Shown one piece after another: positions 34,584 through 46,003 of a stretch of DNA of 47,936 bases (positions are counted from its first letter, which is position 1; every line of letters starts with the position of its first letter). Source of the DNA: Micractinium sp. NFX-FRZ (taxonomy: Eukaryota; Chlorophyta; Trebouxiophyceae; Chlorellales; Chlorellaceae); assembly GCA_029339195.1 (NCBI GenBank), contig JAPTJF010000464.1, forward strand, positions 1-47,936. Direction: 5' to 3'. A program made the position numbers and the translations under genes. The notes beneath the pieces were generated by a model. That model searched no databases. It saw only the letters and a list, made by a program, of their open reading frames with translations, and was not told the origin of the DNA.

Positions 34584-35324
34584 ATGCCAGTGCTGGGGAT
34601 GGAGACGCACGCCTGCCGGCGGAGCGCGTGTGTGGTGCAGCAGTGCCTGGCAGAGGCAAACTATGACGAGGTAGGGACAGGAGAAGGTCAGGGTTGAGTG
34701 CTTGCTTCAGCGTAGCCTTGGAGCGGGCTGTTTAAATGGCAGAGGGCAGGGGCAAGCTCTGATGAGGCAGGGAGTGAGGGGATGGAGTGCCGGGGGGAGG
34801 GAGGGTGTGTAGAGAGGTGGGGGCGAGGGAGCCCTATGCAGTGCCCGGTTGACGTGCTTGTAGCCTGTTGCACCGTGCTTCATGTGCCCCAGGCCCTTCA
34901 GTGTTTCCGTCCCATACCCAACCCAACCCCCTTCAGTCGTGCTCTCCCATCCCCACCCCACTTCAAGCCCTGCCTCCCTCTCCTGGCCCTGCAGCGGGCC
35001 TGCGCCTGGGCCATCGACCGACTGAAGCGCTGCTGCGAAAAGATGGGCTCAGGATCGTCCCACTGCGCCTTTGGCGCCAGCACTTCCACCGGCAAGAGCG
35101 AGACGAAGGAGCCGGCTGCGCCCGCAGGCGAGCAGCAGCAGGAGGCACCGTTTGCTGGCCAGCCTGCAGCCTCCGAGGACTCTGGAGCAGCAGCAGCGGC
35201 AGCAGCAGAGGCGGCGGAGCAGTTAGCTGTGCTGCCAGTAGAGCAGCCGCCTGACCAGCCGGCGGACCAGCAGCTAGAGCCGGCGCAGCAGCGAGGGCAG
35301 GGGCAAGGCCATGGCGGTTCGTAG
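34584..35324 (+). CDS. CMC4: CMC4-like twin CX9C protein with a long C-terminal tail
   Basis: Two exons, 34584-34670 and 34995-35324, encode 138 residues. The core is C-RRSACVVQQ-C, ten residues, then C-AWAIDRLKR-C, an exact twin CX9C. With the partner cysteines (SAC, RCCEK) it matches CMC4/MTCP1-p8, small helical-hairpin proteins imported into the mitochondrial intermembrane space by the MIA40 disulfide relay. The single intron cuts between the two helices. CMC4 proteins are usually about 70 residues; here some 95 residues rich in Ala, Gln, Glu and Pro follow the core up to a TAG at 35322. I chose the ATG at 34584 because it leaves the short N-terminus usual for the family. The frame is open back to an ATG at 34425, which would add a 53-residue Ala/Arg/Ser-rich stretch that could alternatively be a presequence. 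Confidence 0.82.
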
Positions 35325-36109
35325 CCCTGCCGTCTTTGCCTGGCAGATGCGTGCTTTGCGCCCTCCTCACATGTACCCTTTCATCCATCCCCATCGTGTC
35401 ACTCAGTGTTGGTGGTTGCACAGATTATCTGAGCCCGCCCTACTCCAACACGCTTTCATCCAAATGAACCACCGTTCTTCTTGCGTTGCTTCCAAATTCT
35501 TTCCCTCTTGACCCTTCCTTCCCCGCGTGTGTGCTGCCGCCTGGCAGCCTGCCCCGCCGTGACATGCCTGACCCTGCCTGATGCTGTCCCTTGATGTGTC
35601 ACGAGTTATCACCCATTCCACACTCATTCATGCCCCATTGCCCATGCCCCACCCAATCATGCAAGGAGCAGAGGGATGCAGCTGAGTCTAGGAGCGGATG
35701 TGCCGCGGTGACTGCTCAGCTGGCGCCGCCACTGCCTGCAAGGCAACGCCCTGGCTATTGACGCCCAAACAAATGTCTGCCACGACGCATATCTCAGGTC
35801 TCACGAGGATCACTGTGCTCGACACTGCAAGCAGCGGCACCGTGTTTGCCCCGACGCTCTGCAGCCGGCGCGTGTGAAGCTTGCAAGGTGTTTAGTTGCA
35901 CTCCGCGATTTGTGCTGCAACTTATATCGGGTTATTATACCTATTGAGAAGCACCTGTGACGAGCTGGTGAGCGCGCGAGGATTGAAAAGGTCTTCACCG
36001 CGCCCACTCGCGAGCCGGTGACAGCTCCATCGAGTGCGCCATGAAATAACATAACAATAGCAGTAGTCCTGGCGGGGCCATTCTGAACAGCCCTAGTCCT
36101 GCCGCCAAG
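35325..36109. other. Intergenic: CMC4-like 3' side and lipase promoter
   Basis: No exon is supported. I see no TGTAA on the plus strand for the gene to the left. An unusually AT-rich stretch, TTATATCGGGTTATTATACC at 35921-35940, lies about 170 bases before the lipase ATG and is a plausible core promoter element. Confidence 0.4.
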
Positions 36110-39100
36110 ATGGCCGGCGGCGGCGGCGGCGCTGACAGCAGCGTCGACAACGAGCGTGTCCATCTGCAGCTGGAGTTTATCAGCGAGAAGAGGACACGTG
36201 GCATCTTGGCAGCACAGGTGAGAGGTGGATTCCATTGCTGATGTAGCGGGCGCACACCGTATTACCCTTGGAGTCGAGCTGGACAATCTTCCCCGTCGGG
36301 TTTCCGCTGCTGCCGGTACCGTCACACGAACGCTCCCCTGTCTCTGCCCCCTGTCAAACCTGCAGCGTGTGGCGGGCATGCTGGCTTGGGCGCTCCTGGT
36401 GTGGGAGGTGCTAGCTCAGTGAGTGACGACATGCCTCAACGTGTCAGCAGTTTTAGTGCCGACTCCGGAATATCACAGCTGCTTGCCGGCCTGCTAACCG
36501 CCGCTGCCCGACTTCCACTGCCATGCCACCGCCTGCCTGTCTCTTGCTGCTGCTTGCCGCCCGCCCGCCCGCCAGCCAGCCTTCTATTAGTTTGTATCTT
36601 ACTTGTTGCGTCAGTGCACGCATGCGCTTGGGTGCAGACTTCAGGCACAAGGTCCCACACCCCACTTCACCCCCCACTCAACCCCATTCATTCAATCCGT
36701 TCTGGCAGGTTCGATTCCGACAGCAACTCCCTACTGCGCACACACAAGCTTGAGTGGGTCAACATTGGCGTGGGGTCCGCGTGCCTGGCGCTGCTGCTGT
36801 GTGTGGACGTCGCATTCGGGCGGCGCGTGTGGCAGGCGGTGGGCCGTGTGCGGCGGCACGAGGCAGTGCTGGGCAGGCGCGAGAAGCAGCTGCTGGGGTG
36901 GACCAGCCTCGACTTGGGACTGCAGACCCTCAACCTCTGCTGCTACCTCGCCCTCAACATTTACAGCGTTAAGGTGAGGCAATGGGGGTGCAGTAGGGGA
37001 GTGCCTCCCTGTGGCACATGCTTGTGGCAGCGCAACTAAATCTACCATCTGGGCTGTGCAGCGCTGCATGGCGCACCCTGGCCACGCAGCCGCGCCGCGT
37101 TGTGTGCCAGCCATCCAGCAAGCACTCGCCCTGCTCAGGTGCCCACCTCCCTGCCACCTCCCCGTCCTCTTGTCACACTTGTGTGTGTAGGTCCCGTGCG
37201 GCTGGTTCGACATAAGTGCTGACGCTCTGGCGTTGCTCAGTCTGACGACGTGGAACACAATTCTGTGCCTCAACATGGCCCGCCCCCTCACCCTGCTGCC
37301 AGCCGGGTCGTGGCGCCGCCTGCGGGAGCGCTGGGGCGCACGCGGCACCTTCCACCGCTGGCTGGCCACCGCCCTCTGCTCTGCCGACTGCTGCTGCTAC
37401 TGCTGCTGCGATGGTGGCGGCTGTGGCGGCTGCGGGGGTGCCGTCCGCCCAAAGCAGCTGCGTCGCACTGGCAGCAGCGGCGGCAACGGTGGGGGCAGTG
37501 CGGGGGGTGGGGCGGAGCCGCCATCCAAAGCAGCAGATCATGAGCAGACAGCTGATGCAGCAGTGGTAGATCAGCCACCTCGGCCGTGTGTTGTGGACCG
37601 CGCCGCTTCCCTGGCACCAGGTAGGGCCGCTGGGCTGGGGACTGCCGGGCAGGCTCTGGGCTGTTGTCCTGGTCGGGGCGCTGTGCCGCTTGCTGAAGCA
37701 CATGTGCCTTTCACGCCCTTTCAGCCACTCCCGACTGGCTCCCCCATGCGCCCTCTCCGGACACAAGTGCAGTGAACCGCGATGACGTGCTGATGGCCCG
37801 CTGGCTGCAGGCCATTGTGTTCAGCCTGCTGTGGTTCCCTACCGGTGGGTGGGCGGCCAGGGCGTGGTTGCCGCCAGCCAGCAGGCCCTCGTGCCTCCCC
37901 GTCCGTCTGCATCATGGCCTTCTCTAGTCCGCCACATCATCAGACATGCCCAGCTCGCCATGGCCCTTGCCCAGGCACTCCCTCCAGCTGCTGCTTACAT
38001 CTCTGCCTGTCTGTCTTGTCTGTCTGTTGCCCGTGTGCCTGCAGAGGCTCTGATGATTGCGGTCGCTCTGGGCAGCATGGACCTGCTGGGCGGTGAGGCG
38101 TGCATGCATGCAGCGCGAGAGGGGCCCTGCTGCACACGTGGCAGCGCACACGCCGCCAGCGTGCCAGCTATTTTCCAAGCTGCACACCGCTGCCGCTGAA
38201 GCCGCGCCATGCCTGCCGCCACTGCCAGTCAGCGGGGCTGCTGCTGGCAGCAGGCTCAGGCGCTGCCGCTGCTCGCTGTGGTGCACTCGAACATCTAATT
38301 GTTCGAATTGTATTGACAATGTTATCATATGCACACAAATGCGCTCAATTCCCTGGCACGTGAATCCCTGCTGTGGCAGGCGTGACAAACGTCGCCCTCA
38401 TCTGCCCAGGCGTCAACCAGGAGGAGTGCACCACCGTTGCCGAATGGGTGGCGGGGGAGACCAGCCGCACCGGCTGTGAAAACCTAAAGTGGTGAGTCAC
38501 CCCGGAATGGTCTCGGGGACTGTTCCAGCAAAGCTCCCACCCCCCTGCTCCGCTCACACCTGGGGGAGGCCGCCCACCGCAACCGGGCCTGCCACTGCCG
38601 CAGATTGAGGCGCATGCAGCTTGGCGCGCGCACCCCCTGTTGGGAGGCATTTGAGGCAGGTGCACCCGCTGCTGTCTGCAACCACTGTGTGACCGGCCCT
38701 GCCTAGGCCTTGCTGCCTCTGCCTGCCCTGCAGGGACTGCTCCACCCCAACCATGTTCACAGCGCTGTCCGTCGCAGTTGGGGCCTTGTGAGTCAGCACA
38801 CTGGCAGCCCCAGTGTTGCGCCCTGTTCCGCACCTGCCAGCTCAGCTCGCCACACCAGCATGCGCGCTGCGTTGTTCCGCTGCCAGCACCAGCGTCAACA
38901 CACGCGCACCACAGCCCGCTGCACTGTCACATTCTGGCCTGCACCCGCCTTGCCCGTGCTCTCTGCGTGCCCCTCCTGCCGTGCCTCCCGCCCCACCCTC
39001 ACCCCCTGCCTGCCTGCCCCCCTGCGTAGTTTCCTGCTGAGCCTGCTCCTGTTCGTGCTGCTGATGTCGTTTGTGCTGGCAGAGTATCGCCGGCTGCCCT

Positions 39101-42100
39101 ACTCGCCCTACAGGTGAGGCAGTCTTTGGGTGGGCTTCAATGTGATGGTTGGCTAGACGGCATGCAAGGCAAGCGTAGCAGTTCGGTTCACGTCCTGCAT
39201 GGCACGGCCGGCCCCACCTCGTGCCGACTTGCATGCCCGCGCTCGCACGGACTTTACACGTTGAGACCGGCGCTTGGTAGGCAAGCTGTGCAGCTGCCCA
39301 CCGGGCTCCAGCCTACGGGCAGCATGGGGCGTGCTTGCTGCTTGCCCAGCTGCCGAACTGCGCAGCCTCCTTGCAACGATGTCAGCGACTTACCTCAAAA
39401 CTGTGTGTGCCCTTGGCCCTTCCGTGAGGATGCAGAGTGCAAAACGTGATGGCTCGCCTGCAGCTGCGCACCCGCATGTGGGCCTCCCTCTTTTTCGTCA
39501 TTTGCATCGTCTTTGTGAGTGGTGATGCGGGGAGGAGGGGCAGGGGAAGGGGCAGCCGTTGGCGGGGAGAGGGCAGCCGTTCAGGCAGGCAAGCCCACCA
39601 CCTGCGGCAGCGCCGCCTCTTCGTGCACAGCGGGAGGCAGCGTGTGCCGAAGACGTCGACATGTGCCTAGGTGGCCAACAAGCGTTGTAGCCGCAATCCG
39701 CTCTGCCTGCCTCCCCCTGCCTCTGCCCACAGATCCTGTACCTGAACATCGATTCCTGCAACGCCAATTTGGAACTCTGGCTGGGGCTCGGCCCGATGAT
39801 GGTGCGGGGGCGGGGGCGCGATGCACACACATACACACACACACACACTGCCTGGGCTGCTGGCGCAAGTGCCTGCCCTGCCTGGGTGCTGCTGCAGCAC
39901 CTTCGTGCCTGCCCCTCACCAGCGTGGCCCTCTGCCTGCCTACCTGCAGGCCTGCATGCTCGAACGCATGGCAACCTGTCCTGCGCAACTGGCTGCGTGT
40001 CAACACCATCCATGCATGCTTCCCATGCACCGCAGATCCAAATGACCATCCTCCTGACCACGGAGGCACTCCTGTACAGCCCCAGCCCGCCCCAGCAGTG
40101 CGCCCTGCGCCTGCACACCGCCCTGCAGCAGTTTTCCTTCACAGAGGCGGCGGCACCGCAGGTGCAGGCGGCGCGCGGCCTGCCTGACGAGCCCCTCTTC
40201 TGCTTTGAGACCGCCCTCAAGGCCTGCTACTGCGCCCTGCACTCGTACCGACACTTCAGGGTGGGTGGGAGGGAGGGCGCTGGGGCGCCAGCCTGGCGCA
40301 GGGCGACTGCTGCTGCTGCTGCCGCTGCTGCCGCTGCTGCTGCTGCTGCTTTCTCGCTGGAAAGGAGGGCGGTGTTGCCATGCGCTGCTGCCCTTGCACC
40401 TGTGTCCTCTCCCACTTCCCATGAGGCCCCCCCCGCTTCCCCGAAAAGTGAGCAGCTCCTCCTTCAAACCCATCGTCCCCCCTCTTTCGCCCTCCTCCCT
40501 GCAGCCGGAGAGCACGGTGTCGTCCCTCCAAACCGCCATGGCTCTCTACGGCTGCACCCACTACGAGTGGCTGCGCGAGCCGCGGCACGACATGAACTGC
40601 CTGCTGATGTGGGGCCCCCGCGCCATCGTCATCACGTTTAGGGGCACCCAGAGCCTGGCCAACATGAAAGCGGATGCCAAGGTGCCGTTGGGGGCAGGGA
40701 GGGAGGCTGGGGCTGGGTGTGGCAGGCGATGACAGAAGGTGGCAGGGAGGGAGACGAGCGGGCACTGGGATGAAACTGTGGGGGTCTGCAAGCTTGCGTG
40801 CTGCTCAATTACAGACCAGCGTGAGGACATGGGGGACTTATGCTAGCACCCCGCTACACAGCCAGCCCTCCAATCCCCCTCACCCCCGACCCTGCTTGCC
40901 TGTCCCTCCACCGCCGCAGTTCTGGCGCTCGCCGCACCCGCCGGCGCGCGGCGTGCTCCTGCTGGGCACGCGCCCCCTGGTGCACACCGGCTTCCTGGCC
41001 TCCTGGGTGGAACACGGGCTGGACAGGCAGGTGCTGCAGCGGGTGCGGCAGATACTGGAGGGCCTGCCACACGAGAGTGGTGACGACCACAGGGGCATGC
41101 CTCCCTTTGGGACCACGGTGGTGCGCTGCTGCAGCGGAGAGCATGAGGAACGGGGGGCAGAGCTGGCGGCGGCGGCGGCAGCGGCGCTGGAGGCAGAGGC
41201 CCGAGAGGCGGCGGCGGCCGGGGAGGAGATGGCTGGGTACGCTGGTGGCGGCCAGGGCAAGAGCGGCAGCCCAGATGGGGCAGCTCTGGCAGATGCCGTG
41301 GCGCAGCTCTTGCGGCAACGCACGGCACCGGGCGGCTTTGGCTGCACCAGCAGCGGCACAGCGGGTGCCCGTGGCAGCAGCAGCGGCGGCGGTGGCGGCA
41401 GCAGCGGCGATGGCGGCGGCAGCCAGCAGCCCTTTCGCATCCTGTTGACCGGCCACAGTTTGGGAGGGGCTGAGGCCACGCTGTGTGCATTCGACCTGGC
41501 CAGAGAGCTGCCCCAGTGGGGGTATGACGTGGCAGGCGGGCCTGGCGGCGGGGCAGCAACTCAGGCAGCCAGCTCAGCGGCAGGCGCGGCGGCAGGCACA
41601 TCAGCAGGCACAGCAGCAGCAGACGTAGAAGCCGGCCCAGAGTTGGCAGGATCGGGGGCAGCGGCGCGCGGCCCCATCTGGATCAGCTGCTACACGTTTG
41701 GCGCCCCGCGGCCCGGCAACCACGCGTTTGCTCGGGAGTTCAGGAGGCACGTGCCCGACAGCTGGACCATCATCAACGATCAGGACTTGGGTGAGCTGGC
41801 AGGACGGGGAATTATTGTAGTGGCATAGCCTTACGGCGTATGGGGTGGAGTGTAGAGAAGAGAGAGATGTGGGGTGGAGTGTGGGAAGAGAGGGATGTGA
41901 GTGTAGAGAAGAGAGGGATGTGGGCGGGAGCTTGCATGACTGACCGGTGACTCGAGGCATGCGTGCCGATTCCGCACCTACCTGCCTGTCTGCCTGCCTC
42001 CCACCTCTCGCTTTCCACCCTGCGGACCCCCGTCCCGCCCCCTGCCCTCTTCCCCTCCCCTGCAGTGGCCAAGTCAGCCAAGTTTGTGGTCCTGTTCAAG

Positions 42101-43153
42101 CGGGCCGGCAACATTGTGATCATCAACAGCAGCGGCGACCTCATTGTCAACCCCAGTGAGCCAGCCGCCTGCCTGCTTCGGGGGTAAAAGGGTTGGCAAG
42201 GGGTGTGCGGCTGTATGTGTTTTGCAGCAAGTAGGGCCCGGAAGTGGGTGCTTGTGGTTCTGCACCCACATGGGGAATCCCAGCTGTCACACTGGTTCCC
42301 CAGCTTATCACTGGTGCACCCTCCTGACGCCTGTCGCATCCCAGCCCCACCCCACCGCACCCCCAAGCTTGTCTGCCCCTGCCCCTGCCCTGCCACCGCC
42401 CCTCTGTCTCCTCCCTGGCTCCCTCAGGTTTCCTGGAGCACCACGTGCAGCGGGGCACCAGGTCGAGCATCAAGCAGCACCTGCTGGTCAGCTACAACCA
42501 GTCACTGGCCGCCGTCCTGCGTGGGCAGCACGAGGGCAAAGGGCTCAGGTGTGCGCTGTGCCACGCTGCGCTTGCACGCTGTGTGCGTGCCAGTGTGCTG
42601 GCAGCGGCAGGAGACAAGCACTGTTGCATGCATCAACTGCTGCACTCCAGCTCAGCAGGCACCCAGTCGCGACGGGGTCTCAGCGCCGGCTGCTCTGCTC
42701 TGTGCCGCCTGCCCTCCTCCCCCGTGCTGCTGCAGCGGCGGTGCCGAGGCCCTGGCCCTCCTGGCTGCCAACCCTGCAGTGCGCGAGCTGCTCATCCGCC
42801 CTCTGGGCATCCGCCAGACCTCGCTGCGCCGCTACATACAGGGGAGCAGAGGCAACTCAGCCGTGACCAGCACCGGCACTGGCGCCGGCGCCGGCGCCGG
42901 CGCACAAGCTGCCCATCCTGCCGGCACTGCGGCACCTGTTGGTGCTGCTGGGCCGCAGGTGGTGGTATCAGTATCAGCTGATGAGGGAGATGAGGCTGAC
43001 CTCAGCGGGATGGCTGGCCCTTCTGCTGCTGAGGTGGAGGAGACTGCCCGCGAGGAGCTCGAAGGGCGGCCCAGCCGAGCGGGCGTGCTGCAGGGCCTGC
43101 AGCGCGCGACAGGCAGAGTGCTGCGAGACCTCCGCGACACCCTGCGCTTCTGA
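36110..43153 (+). CDS. Polytopic membrane class-3 lipase, DAG-lipase-like
   Basis: Seventeen exons (36110-36217, 36366-36418, 36709-36973, 37191-37620, 37725-37844, 38045-38092, 38380-38491, 38734-38787, 39030-39113, 39436-39514, 39733-39801, 40036-40260, 40505-40681, 40920-41790, 42066-42155, 42428-42548, 42736-43153) encode 1107 residues. The first 470 hold about seven hydrophobic segments, for example MLAWALLVWEVLA, ACLALLLCVDVAF and FLLSLLLFVLLMSFVLA. A lipase_3 domain follows: IVITFRGTQS, LTGHSLGGAEA with nucleophile S788, YTFGAPRPGN, an acid Asp in INDQDL (D895 or D897) and a His in SIKQHLLVSYNQSL (H946). A membrane region ahead of a class-3 lipase is the layout of sn-1 diacylglycerol lipases, which release a fatty acid and 2-monoacylglycerol; that substrate is inferred. 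Residues 205-223 contain nine cysteines (SADCCCYCCCDGGGCGGCG). Between the FRGTQ block and S788 is a large Ala/Gly-rich insert. The first ATG follows an AT-rich upstream element. Confidence 0.88.
39824..39849 (+). repeat. (AC)n microsatellite in lipase intron 11
   Basis: A CA dinucleotide run with one T interruption lies shortly after the exon 11 donor. It is intronic. Confidence 0.85.
41842..41925 (+). repeat. Tandem repeat in lipase intron 14
   Basis: A purine-rich unit (GGTGGAGTGTAGAGAAGAGA, GGGATGTG) is repeated two to three times with small changes just after the exon 14 donor. Confidence 0.8.
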
Positions 43154-43517
43154 TGACTGGTGCTCTGTGCTTTGTTCTTTGCTGCATTGTGCTGCGCATT
43201 TTGAAACCTGCTGATGATGTGCGGGCCCTTCGGCACCAAGTGCCCAGACCTACCTACACCTGTTTCAAACTGCCTCAATCTATGACGTGCTCAATATCTC
43301 TTCAAAGCTCAGTCACACTCATACATTTCGTAGTTGAGCTTGAGCTATGTCCAATAATGTTAAACGCTACTGGTTCTATCGCATACCTAACATGATAACA
43401 CGCTTCTTTTAACCGCAGAGCCTCCCTTGCAAAGCAGACTCAGTAAATAGAGGAGCAGCCTCTCGCTACATTGGACCTGCCTTAACCACCGCAGGCTGCA
43501 CCCAGACCTCTGCCTGC
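43154..43517. other. Convergent 3' region between the lipase and the unknown minus-strand gene
   Basis: This region is more AT-rich than the rest of the window. It has no TGTAA in either sense that I can find and no supported exon. The two stops (43153 and 43518) face each other, so both 3' UTRs lie here or overlap. Confidence 0.5.
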
Positions 43518-45566
43518 TCAGGGCGACGGGGCAGCCTCCGACCGCCCGTCAGAATGCACGGTGCACACGCTCACGCAGCTGCGCTCCACAGCCTTCTCAG
43601 TGCCGGTGTGGCCAGCCTCCGCTCCCTCCGTCTGTGTCTCTCCCTCCTGCTCAATGGCTGCTGCTGCTGCTGCCGCCAGCCGCCGCGTCTCAGCACGGCG
43701 CCACTCCTCCAGCGAATCCTCTGCCGCTGCCACAGGGTCAGTGGCTGGCGGGGGCGTCTTGCACAGGCCCAGCTCGTCTGGGGAGCAGCCAAACGCCTGT
43801 AGGTATGGGGCAGGAGAAGTTGCGGACGGTGAGGGGGGCCTGAGATGAGAGTAGGAGTGATGGCAGCAGGCTTGCATGTGTGGCCGGGCAGATGACTGTG
43901 CAACTCACACGGGGGGAAGATTGCCTGCGGCAGCGCAGGCCGCTGGCTGTGCTGCACTGTGTGAGGATGCAAGAGCACTCTCACCTTGATGAACGTGGCC
44001 CGCAGGTTGCCGCCGTGCGCCTGCATCGAGTCGCGTGCCAGCGAGGCAGCCACCTGTCCGCGGGCTGCAGGCGGGTCATGGCAGGCAGGGCACAAGAGGG
44101 TGTGGTGCAGCAAAGAGGGGGGCAGCGCAACATGAACCGCAGCACTGTGGGTGAGAGTCCTCATTGCGTCAGCACCCAGCCATCTTCCCCACAACATCTG
44201 CCCCAGCCCATCCGGCACCAGCACTGCTGCACCACCTGCTGTGCCCGCCCTGCTGATGCTTGCACCCACCAGTGAAGCTGTCGCAGGCAAAGGCGTGCTT
44301 GGTCCAGGCGATGCGCCGGTAGATCGCCTCCTCCAGCGGGTTGACCGCATCGGCTGCCGCACGGCGCAGCAGGTGCAGCTCGGCCTGGACGGAGGCGGTG
44401 CGTGACGCGTGGGGCGCCATGGAGAGGACCGGGCCCATGGCGGCGGCCAGCTTGTAGTCGCTGCGAACGCGCTCCGCGCAGGCGTGGATGGCTGGGGAGG
44501 TAACAGGTGGGGTGGCAGGCGGCAGGTGTGGGAAGGGCAGGGGGCAAAGTAAGCAGGGCGGTGACCCACGAGGCCTGGGTGTGGATGATGTGACGCGTTT
44601 GGCAAGAAGGAGACGAGCGGACATGTGGCGCTCAGCATGGGCAGCACGCAGCGCAGCACCCACGACCCAGACCACTGCCTGCCCTATCCCACTTCAGCGC
44701 AGCACCCACCAGCCTGGCGCACCCAGACTGCTTGCCCCGCCCCACCCAGCGCAGCACCCACCAGCGTCCAGGATGCTGCGTGCCAGGTCGGCGACGGGGG
44801 TCGTCATGAAGGGCTGCGTGCGCACAGAGCACATGTTGAGCTGGAACACAGAGGCCGCGCCAGCTTCGCCCCACAGGCAGCGCTCCATGTTACGCATGAG
44901 CGGGCGGGGAAGCAATGCTGCAAAGACCACGGGGTGCCGCTGCTGGATGAAGCCCCTGCACGAGCGAGGCCCGGTGCGAGGGGTAGCAATAGCAAAGAGG
45001 GTAAGGTGGCAGGTGGGACGTGCAGTACGATGCGGTGGGGGAGGTCAGGAAGGCGGTGCTGGGGCAGCAATAGCAACGCTTCTTGAACTTTCCCCGCCAG
45101 CATGCTGCAACATTTCGTGCTCACCAGGCATCCAGATGCAGGACGCGGTCGCCCAGTGACAGCTGCCCCCAGCCCGCAAAGGTGCTGGAGAACAGAGCCT
45201 CTAGGCGATCCTCGGCGGGGGGGCCCTCTGCCGCCGCCAGCGCGCGCCACTCCGCTGCCAGCTGCTCTGGCAGTGTGGGCTCGTCGCCGGGGCCGCGCAG
45301 GCGCATGCCAGCAGCAGCCAGCTTGTCGCCTGCCAGGCGCACCACCGAAAGGACGGCGCCTGCAAGGGTGCACCGGCGGCGGCGGCGGCGGTGGGTGGGA
45401 GCTGCAGCAGGCCTTGTGCGGCTGGCCCGCCCCTCAGCGCTCATACTCGCTATCCTGCTGCCTCCACGCCTCCGCCATCTGCTAGTTGCGTTTGCCCCCG
45501 CTTACCCTTGGCCGCCGCTCCTCGGCCTCGCCTGCCACTGAACGTCGCTACGCTGTCAGACGCCAT
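43518..45566 (-). CDS. Unknown 356-residue protein
   Basis: I do not recognise this protein. Six minus-strand exons (45566-45506, 45359-45125, 44955-44762, 44491-44270, 44064-43985, 43796-43518) join in one frame with clean splice sites. The middle looks like a real folded domain: LSLGDRVLHLDAWGFIQQRH, PVVFAALLPRPLMRNMERCL, FQLNMCSVRTQPFMTTP, AMGPVLSMAPHASRTASVQ, EEAIYRRIAWTKHAFACDSF and FGCSPDELGLCKTPPP. The first 50 residues are basic and Ala/Gly-rich and could be an organelle presequence. The C-terminal 80 residues are Ala/Glu-rich low complexity. There are no transmembrane segments or nucleotide-binding motifs. The codon and amino-acid texture match the confirmed genes, which supports the model. 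The donor edge of exon 3 is copied twice in the following intron. Confidence 0.72.
44643..44764 (-). repeat. Triplicated donor edge of exon 3 of the unknown gene
   Basis: GCAGCGCAGCACCCAC recurs near 44646, 44697 and 44748. The last is the intron start of exon 3, next to CAGCGTCCAGGAT. The copies carry donor-like GTGGGTGC on the minus strand at 51-base spacing. Confidence 0.75.
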
Positions 45567-46003
45567 TTGGCTGCCACAATTAGCTGACAGGACCGGGGCC
45601 TTGGCCCAGCGGGCTGCTCTCCGGGAGTTGCGAAGTCCTTGCGGGAGGTGCGCCTTCAGCCCAAAAGGTTGTTGCAACACTAGAACGTTTGTTCCTTGAC
45701 AGGATGGGGATGTTGGGAAACACAGCTAAGGAGCTGTAACTTGAGGGCCAGCATTTGAAGACAGGCTGGCGCCGGCGCGCCGCGGCGGCGCAGCCTGCTC
45801 TGAGAGCATCCCCAGCGCTGCCCATCACTCTTCTCGCCGTGTCGCTTCAGCATATCTATCCAGTGGCGGCACGCTGAATTGGACAAGGGGCCCACTCTTC
45901 TTGCCTCCTCACATGCATCAGCACAAAGCGCAGGTTACAGGATGTACACATATCAGTGTACAGTTGAAATTACGACACGGGTGCCCTCTGCCGCCGCATG
46001 ACA
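45567..46003. other. Intergenic: unknown gene 5' side and RRP7 3' UTR
   Basis: No exon is supported. The RRP7 stop is at 46004 and a minus-strand TGTAA is at 45935-45939. The rest is the probable promoter and 5' UTR of the unknown gene that starts at 45566. Confidence 0.45.
45935..45939 (-). terminator. TGTAA poly(A) signal of RRP7
   Basis: TGTAA on the minus strand lies about 65 bases past the RRP7 stop. Confidence 0.55.

Noticed and set aside
40843..41601. A 252-codon minus-strand open frame and other long frames opposite the lipase
   Set aside because: It is a shadow of lipase exon 14. The composition is Arg/Pro/Ala-rich and no motif is present.
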